A program made the translations under genes and the position numbers. This document shows positions 35,933 to 39,031 of a stretch of DNA of 39,031 bases, in pieces. Position 1 is the stretch's first letter. Each line of letters opens with the position of its first letter. Source of the stretch: Nocardioides sp. (lineage in GTDB: Bacteria > Actinomycetota > Actinomycetes > Propionibacteriales > Nocardioidaceae); contig JAICSK010000004.1 in the NCBI GenBank assembly GCA_025936915.1, positions 1-39,031 on the forward strand, given 5' to 3'. The notes under the pieces are model-generated. The model made no database searches. It was not told where the DNA came from and was given only the letters and a program-made list of their open reading frames with translations.

Positions 35933-36532
35933 ATGACTCCCGAGGCCGCAGCAGCCGCCGCTCTCCGACCGCGCGTCGAGGGCGACCGCGAGCAGGAGAT
36001 CCTCGACGCCGCGCTCGAGGTGCTCACCGACGTCGGCTACGACCGCCTGACGATGGACGCCGTCGCCCATCGGGCCAAGGCCTCGAAGGCGACGCTCTAC
36101 CGTCGGTGGAACTCCAAGGCGACCCTTGTCGTCGAGGCGCTGGCGCGGACCAAGGGCATCCCCGTGGTCCCCGACACCGGTCACCTGCGCACCGACCTGC
36201 TCACCGCTTTCTGCGGAATGGGGGGGCTCACCGAGAACGGGACCACGGCCACGCTCGGCGCGGTGATGACGGCCGTCACCACCGACCCCGAGTTCGCCCG
36301 CGAGTTCCGCACTCAGGTGGTCGAACCCAAGGCGCGGGTGTCGCGGGTCATCTTCGAGCGCGCCCGCGGGCGCGGCGAGCTCCGCGACGACCTCGACCTC
36401 GAGATCGTCGTTCCGGCCCTGGCCGGGATCGTCCTCCACCAGGTCTTCGTCTACGGCGAGAAGCCCGATGCGTCGCTGATCGAGCGGGCCGTCGACCAGA
36501 TCATCCTGCCGGCTGTCAGGCCGCAGTGCTGA
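35933..36532 (+). CDS. TetR-family transcriptional regulator
   Basis: 199 residues. N-terminal helix-turn-helix (about 18-65: EILDAALEVLTDVGYDRLTM, then AVAHRAKASKATLYRRW) and a C-terminal ligand/dimer domain of the TetR_C type (about 80-195). The ATG at 35933 has AGGTGA upstream; an in-frame ATG at 35882 would start before the predicted transcription start and is rejected. It lies 51 bases upstream of a DHA2 exporter on the same strand, so the pair forms a classic repressor/efflux unit: the repressor should bind its two operators, and a substrate of the pump should release it. Confidence 0.93.
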   Translation: MTPEAAAAAALRPRVEGDREQEILDAALEVLTDVGYDRLTMDAVAHRAKASKATLYRRWNSKATLVVEALARTKGIPVVPDTGHLRTDLLTAFCGMGGLTENGTTATLGAVMTAVTTDPEFAREFRTQVVEPKARVSRVIFERARGRGELRDDLDLEIVVPALAGIVLHQVFVYGEKPDASLIERAVDQIILPAVRPQC

Positions 36533-36583
36533 ATCCCGTCAAGAAGTCACGTAGTCACACACGTCAGAGAAGTTAGGAAACCC

Positions 36584-38260
36584 ATGTCCGACCTGACCGA
36601 AACCGTCGGGGCTCCCGAGCCGGAGGTCGATGCCTCCGACCGGAAGCAGCACCTCGGCTGGGCGCTGGTGCTCATCTGCATCGCCCAGCTGATGGTCGTG
36701 CTCGACGCGACGATCGCCAACATCGCCCTGCCGTACATCGGCAAGGACCTCAACATGTCCGGCACGAACCTCACCTGGATCGTCACCGGCTACGCGCTCG
36801 CCTTCGGCGGCCTCCTGCTGCTCGGCGGGCGTCTCGGCGACCTCTACGGACGGCGCAAGGTCTTCATGACCGGCCTCACCGTCTTCGCCGTCGCGTCGCT
36901 GCTCGGCGGCCTCGCCCAGAGCGAAGCCCTCCTGCTCGGTGCCCGGGGCCTGCAGGGCCTCGGCGCGGCCCTGGCATCACCGGCCGCCCTCGCGCTGATC
37001 ACCACGACGTTCCCGGCCGGACCGGCGCGCAACCGCGCGTTCGCGGTGTACGCCGCGATGTCCGGTGCCGGCGCGGCCGTCGGACTGATCCTCGGAGGCT
37101 GGCTGACGGGACTGAACGTGCACCTGTTCGACCCGCAGGACGGCTGGCGGCTGACGTTCCTGATCAACGTCCCGATCGGCCTGGTCGCGGCGCTCCTCGC
37201 CCCGCGCTTCCTGCGCGAGTCCGAGTCCCACCCGGGTCAGCTCGACGTGCCCGGCGCCCTGGCCGGGACCGGTGGCCTGCTCGCCCTGGTCTACGGCCTC
37301 ACCCGCGCCGGCAACGCGTCGTACGGCTGGAGCGACGGCCTGACGATCGCGTCGCTGGTCGCAGGGGCGACGTTGCTGGTGCTGTTCTTCCTGGTGGAGT
37401 TCCGGGTGGAGCACCCGCTGCTGCCGTTCCGGATCTTCATGAACCGGACGCGGGCAGCCAGCTTCGTCGCGATGATGCTGCTGCCGGCGGCGATGTTCTC
37501 GATGTTCTTCTTCCTGAGCCTGTTCATCCAGAACGTGATGGGCTACAGCCCGCTCAAGGCCGGCTTCGCCTTCCTGCCGTTCAGCATCTGCATCATCATC
37601 AGCGCGACGATCGTGTCCAACCTCGCCAACCGGATCGACCCGCGCTTCATCGCCGGTGTCGGCACCCTGATGGCGTCCGCCGCGCTGTACGGCTTCTCGC
37701 GGCTGAGCGTGCCGGACAGCGGCTCGGACGTGCTGACCGCGGTCGGCCACGGGCAGTACCTGGGCTCGGACATCAGCTACTGGACGCAGATCCTGCCCTA
37801 CGTCTCCCTGATGGCTCTCGGCATGGGCGCGGTCTTCGTGCCGCTGACCCTGACCGCCGTGCACCACGTGCGGGCCGAGGACTCCGGCGTCGGCTCCGGC
37901 GTGCTGAACACGATGCAGCAGGTGGGCGGTGCGCTCGGCCTGGCGATCCTGTCGACGGTGGGGAGCCACTTCACCAACGACCACGTCGCGAAGATCGCAC
38001 CGACGATCCAGCAGGGGCTCGCGGGTCTCGACCCGAACGTCACGTCCGCGCTGATGGCCAAGCTGGGCGTCGGCTCACCGGCTGAGCTGGTCGGTCGCCT
38101 GTCCTATCTCGGCGGCTTCCCGACCGGCGCGACCCACGCCTTCATCGTCGGCGTCTTCCTGATGCTGGCCGGCTCGGCCATCGTCTGGCTGTTCCTCGAC
38201 GTCAAGCACGAGGAGCTCGCCACCGACGCCCCCGAGCAGCAGAGCGTGCACGTCGGCTGA
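36584..38260 (+). CDS. MFS exporter, DHA2 (EmrB/QacA) type
   Basis: 558 residues with about 14 predicted transmembrane helices. Helix 1 contains the DHA motif LMVVLDATIANIALPYI; the loop 2-3 motif A is GGRLGDLYGRRKVF; motif C-like GAGAAVGLILGGWL follows in helix 5. This family exports lipophilic drugs and antibiotics using the proton gradient. The start has TTAGGAAACCC before the ATG. It is co-transcribed with and presumably controlled by the TetR gene, and ends at a very strong hairpin (38275-38309). The substrate is unknown. Confidence 0.95.
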   Translation: MSDLTETVGAPEPEVDASDRKQHLGWALVLICIAQLMVVLDATIANIALPYIGKDLNMSGTNLTWIVTGYALAFGGLLLLGGRLGDLYGRRKVFMTGLTVFAVASLLGGLAQSEALLLGARGLQGLGAALASPAALALITTTFPAGPARNRAFAVYAAMSGAGAAVGLILGGWLTGLNVHLFDPQDGWRLTFLINVPIGLVAALLAPRFLRESESHPGQLDVPGALAGTGGLLALVYGLTRAGNASYGWSDGLTIASLVAGATLLVLFFLVEFRVEHPLLPFRIFMNRTRAASFVAMMLLPAAMFSMFFFLSLFIQNVMGYSPLKAGFAFLPFSICIIISATIVSNLANRIDPRFIAGVGTLMASAALYGFSRLSVPDSGSDVLTAVGHGQYLGSDISYWTQILPYVSLMALGMGAVFVPLTLTAVHHVRAEDSGVGSGVLNTMQQVGGALGLAILSTVGSHFTNDHVAKIAPTIQQGLAGLDPNVTSALMAKLGVGSPAELVGRLSYLGGFPTGATHAFIVGVFLMLAGSAIVWLFLDVKHEELATDAPEQQSVHVG

Positions 38261-38274
38261 ACGCGACACGACGT

Positions 38275-38309
38275 ACGACGCCCCCGGAGCCTGGCTCAGG
38301 GGGCGTCGT
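38275..38309 (+). terminator. Strong hairpin after the MFS gene
   Basis: ACGACGCCCCC and GGGGGCGTCGT form an 11-bp stem; inside, GAGCC and GGCTC extend it by five pairs after one mismatch, leaving a one-base loop. No U-tract. Confidence 0.8.
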
Positions 38310-38332
38310 GCTGTCCGTGGCTGCTGGTGGCC

Positions 38333-38420
38333 GGTTCATCACGCTGAGTGGACCGAGCAGCGCATGGCCAGGTGAACTCCGCTGGCCATGTGCCGGTTGA
38401 CCCACTCAGCGTGATGAACC
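38333..38420. repeat. Nested inverted repeat
   Basis: Outer arms GGTTCATCACGCTGAGTGG (38333-38351) and its exact reverse complement (38402-38420), 19 bp each. Inner arms CATGGCCAG (38363-38371) and CTGGCCATG (38382-38390) around a 10-nt loop. The whole can fold into a two-part hairpin on either strand. It lies between the convergent MFS and O-methyltransferase genes. No open frame inside. Confidence 0.9.
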
Positions 38421-38425
38421 GTCCC

Positions 38426-38446
38426 CTCAGCGCTCAGCGCTCAGCG
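38426..38446. repeat. Three 7-bp tandem repeats
   Basis: CTCAGCG three times in a row, running over the stop codon of the O-methyltransferase gene (38441-38443). Probably a slippage tract. Confidence 0.7.
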
Positions 38447-39031
38447 CTTCCGGGCCACGCTGACCCCGTCACGCACCGGCAGGAGTACGACGTCGACCCG
38501 GTCGTCGGCGACCAGAGCGTCGTTCAGGGCGTGGATGGCCCGGTCGTCGTCGTTCTCCGGCGCCAGCACCCGGCCGTCGCGGAGCATGTTGTCGAGCACC
38601 ATCAGCCCACCCGGGCGCAGCCGCGGCAGGATCTCCTCGACGTACGACGCGTAGCCGGTCTTGTCGGCGTCGATGAACGCGAAGTCGAGAGGGGGCTCAG
38701 ACGGCAGCGAACGCAGCGTCTCGACCGCGGGTGCGATCCGCAGCTCGATCTTGTCGCTCACGCCGGCACGCTCCCAGTACCGCCGCGCGACCGACGTCCA
38801 CTCCTCGCTGACGTCGCAGCACAGCAGCCGGCCGTCGTCCGGGAGGCCGCGCGCGATGCAGATCGAGGAGTACCCGGTGAACGTCCCCACCTCCACCGCC
38901 TGCCGCGCGCCCGTCAACCGGACCAGCATCGTCAGCAGCTCACCCTCGTCGTGGGAGATCTGCATCGCCGCGCGACCACCGAGCTCGCGACGGGTCTCCT
39001 CGGCGAGGTCGCGGAGCACCTCGTCGGCGGG
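38441..39031 (-). CDS. Class I SAM-dependent O-methyltransferase, 5' end outside the window
   Basis: About 196 residues are visible. The frame stays open to the right edge (PADEVLRDLAEETRRELGG), and family members normally have 15-25 more N-terminal residues, so the start lies beyond 39031. The SAM site is VEVGTFTGYSSICIARGL; LLCCDVSEEW is motif II; FAFIDADKTGYASYVEEILPRLRPGGLMVLDN holds the metal-binding Asp residues of the catechol/caffeoyl-CoA O-methyltransferase type. The last residues (DGVSVARKR) are the usual family end. The acceptor is unknown; catechol-like substrates are typical. Confidence 0.92.
   Translation of the reverse strand, partial: PADEVLRDLAEETRRELGGRAAMQISHDEGELLTMLVRLTGARQAVEVGTFTGYSSICIARGLPDDGRLLCCDVSEEWTSVARRYWERAGVSDKIELRIAPAVETLRSLPSEPPLDFAFIDADKTGYASYVEEILPRLRPGGLMVLDNMLRDGRVLAPENDDDRAIHALNDALVADDRVDVVLLPVRDGVSVARKR

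Overview
This window looks like chromosomal DNA of a very GC-rich actinobacterium. A Nocardioides-like member of the Propionibacteriales is my best guess, judged from codon bias, many GTG starts, apparently leaderless promoters and recognisable protein families; no marker gene fixes the genus. The backbone is housekeeping: the start of ilvB (left edge), ilvD, gatB-gatA-gatC and ligA all lie on the minus strand. Between them sit accessory genes.

Layout. 1-420: N-terminal fragment of acetolactate synthase ilvB behind a complete transcription attenuator (promoter, 13-residue Leu-Leu-Val leader peptide, antiterminator, terminator). 418-2285: a pterin dehydratase/VOC fusion and kynureninase. 2430-5731: a secreted protein, a Pr6Pr-like membrane protein, a membrane-anchored possible TIM barrel and a PP2C phosphatase. 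5828-6504: a decayed PLP-dependent decarboxylase. 6609-8822: an S66 (LD-carboxypeptidase/MccF-like) peptidase, a small secreted protein and a DUF3806-like protein. 8827-11307: ilvD and a DUF6197-like protein. 11421-16178: a 1166-residue protein of unknown function and a BNR-repeat protein. 16246-17702: a PadR regulator with a palindromic operator and an EamA exporter.

17813-24573 is the most notable region. A minus-strand operon starts with a cobalamin riboswitch and encodes, in order, a secreted alpha/alpha-barrel protein, a membrane-anchored DUF4430/SCO2322-like protein, EcfT, a fused double EcfA ATPase, an ECF S component and a GNAT acetyltransferase. All ECF genes overlap by 1-4 bases or abut. 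The riboswitch points to vitamin B12 as substrate (a CbrTUV-type ECF importer). The two exported proteins resemble the alpha and beta domains of animal transcobalamin/intrinsic factor, here split over two genes. I propose that they capture corrinoid outside the cell for the ECF importer.

24640-39031: an aldo/keto reductase, a large FAD/GcvT oxidoreductase of the dimethylglycine/sarcosine dehydrogenase type, the GatCAB operon, an M16-like membrane protein whose distal zinc ligand seems lost, DNA ligase, a TetR regulator with two operators next to a 14-TM DHA2 exporter, a nested inverted repeat, and an O-methyltransferase cut by the right edge. I found no tRNA, rRNA, insertion sequence or CRISPR array.
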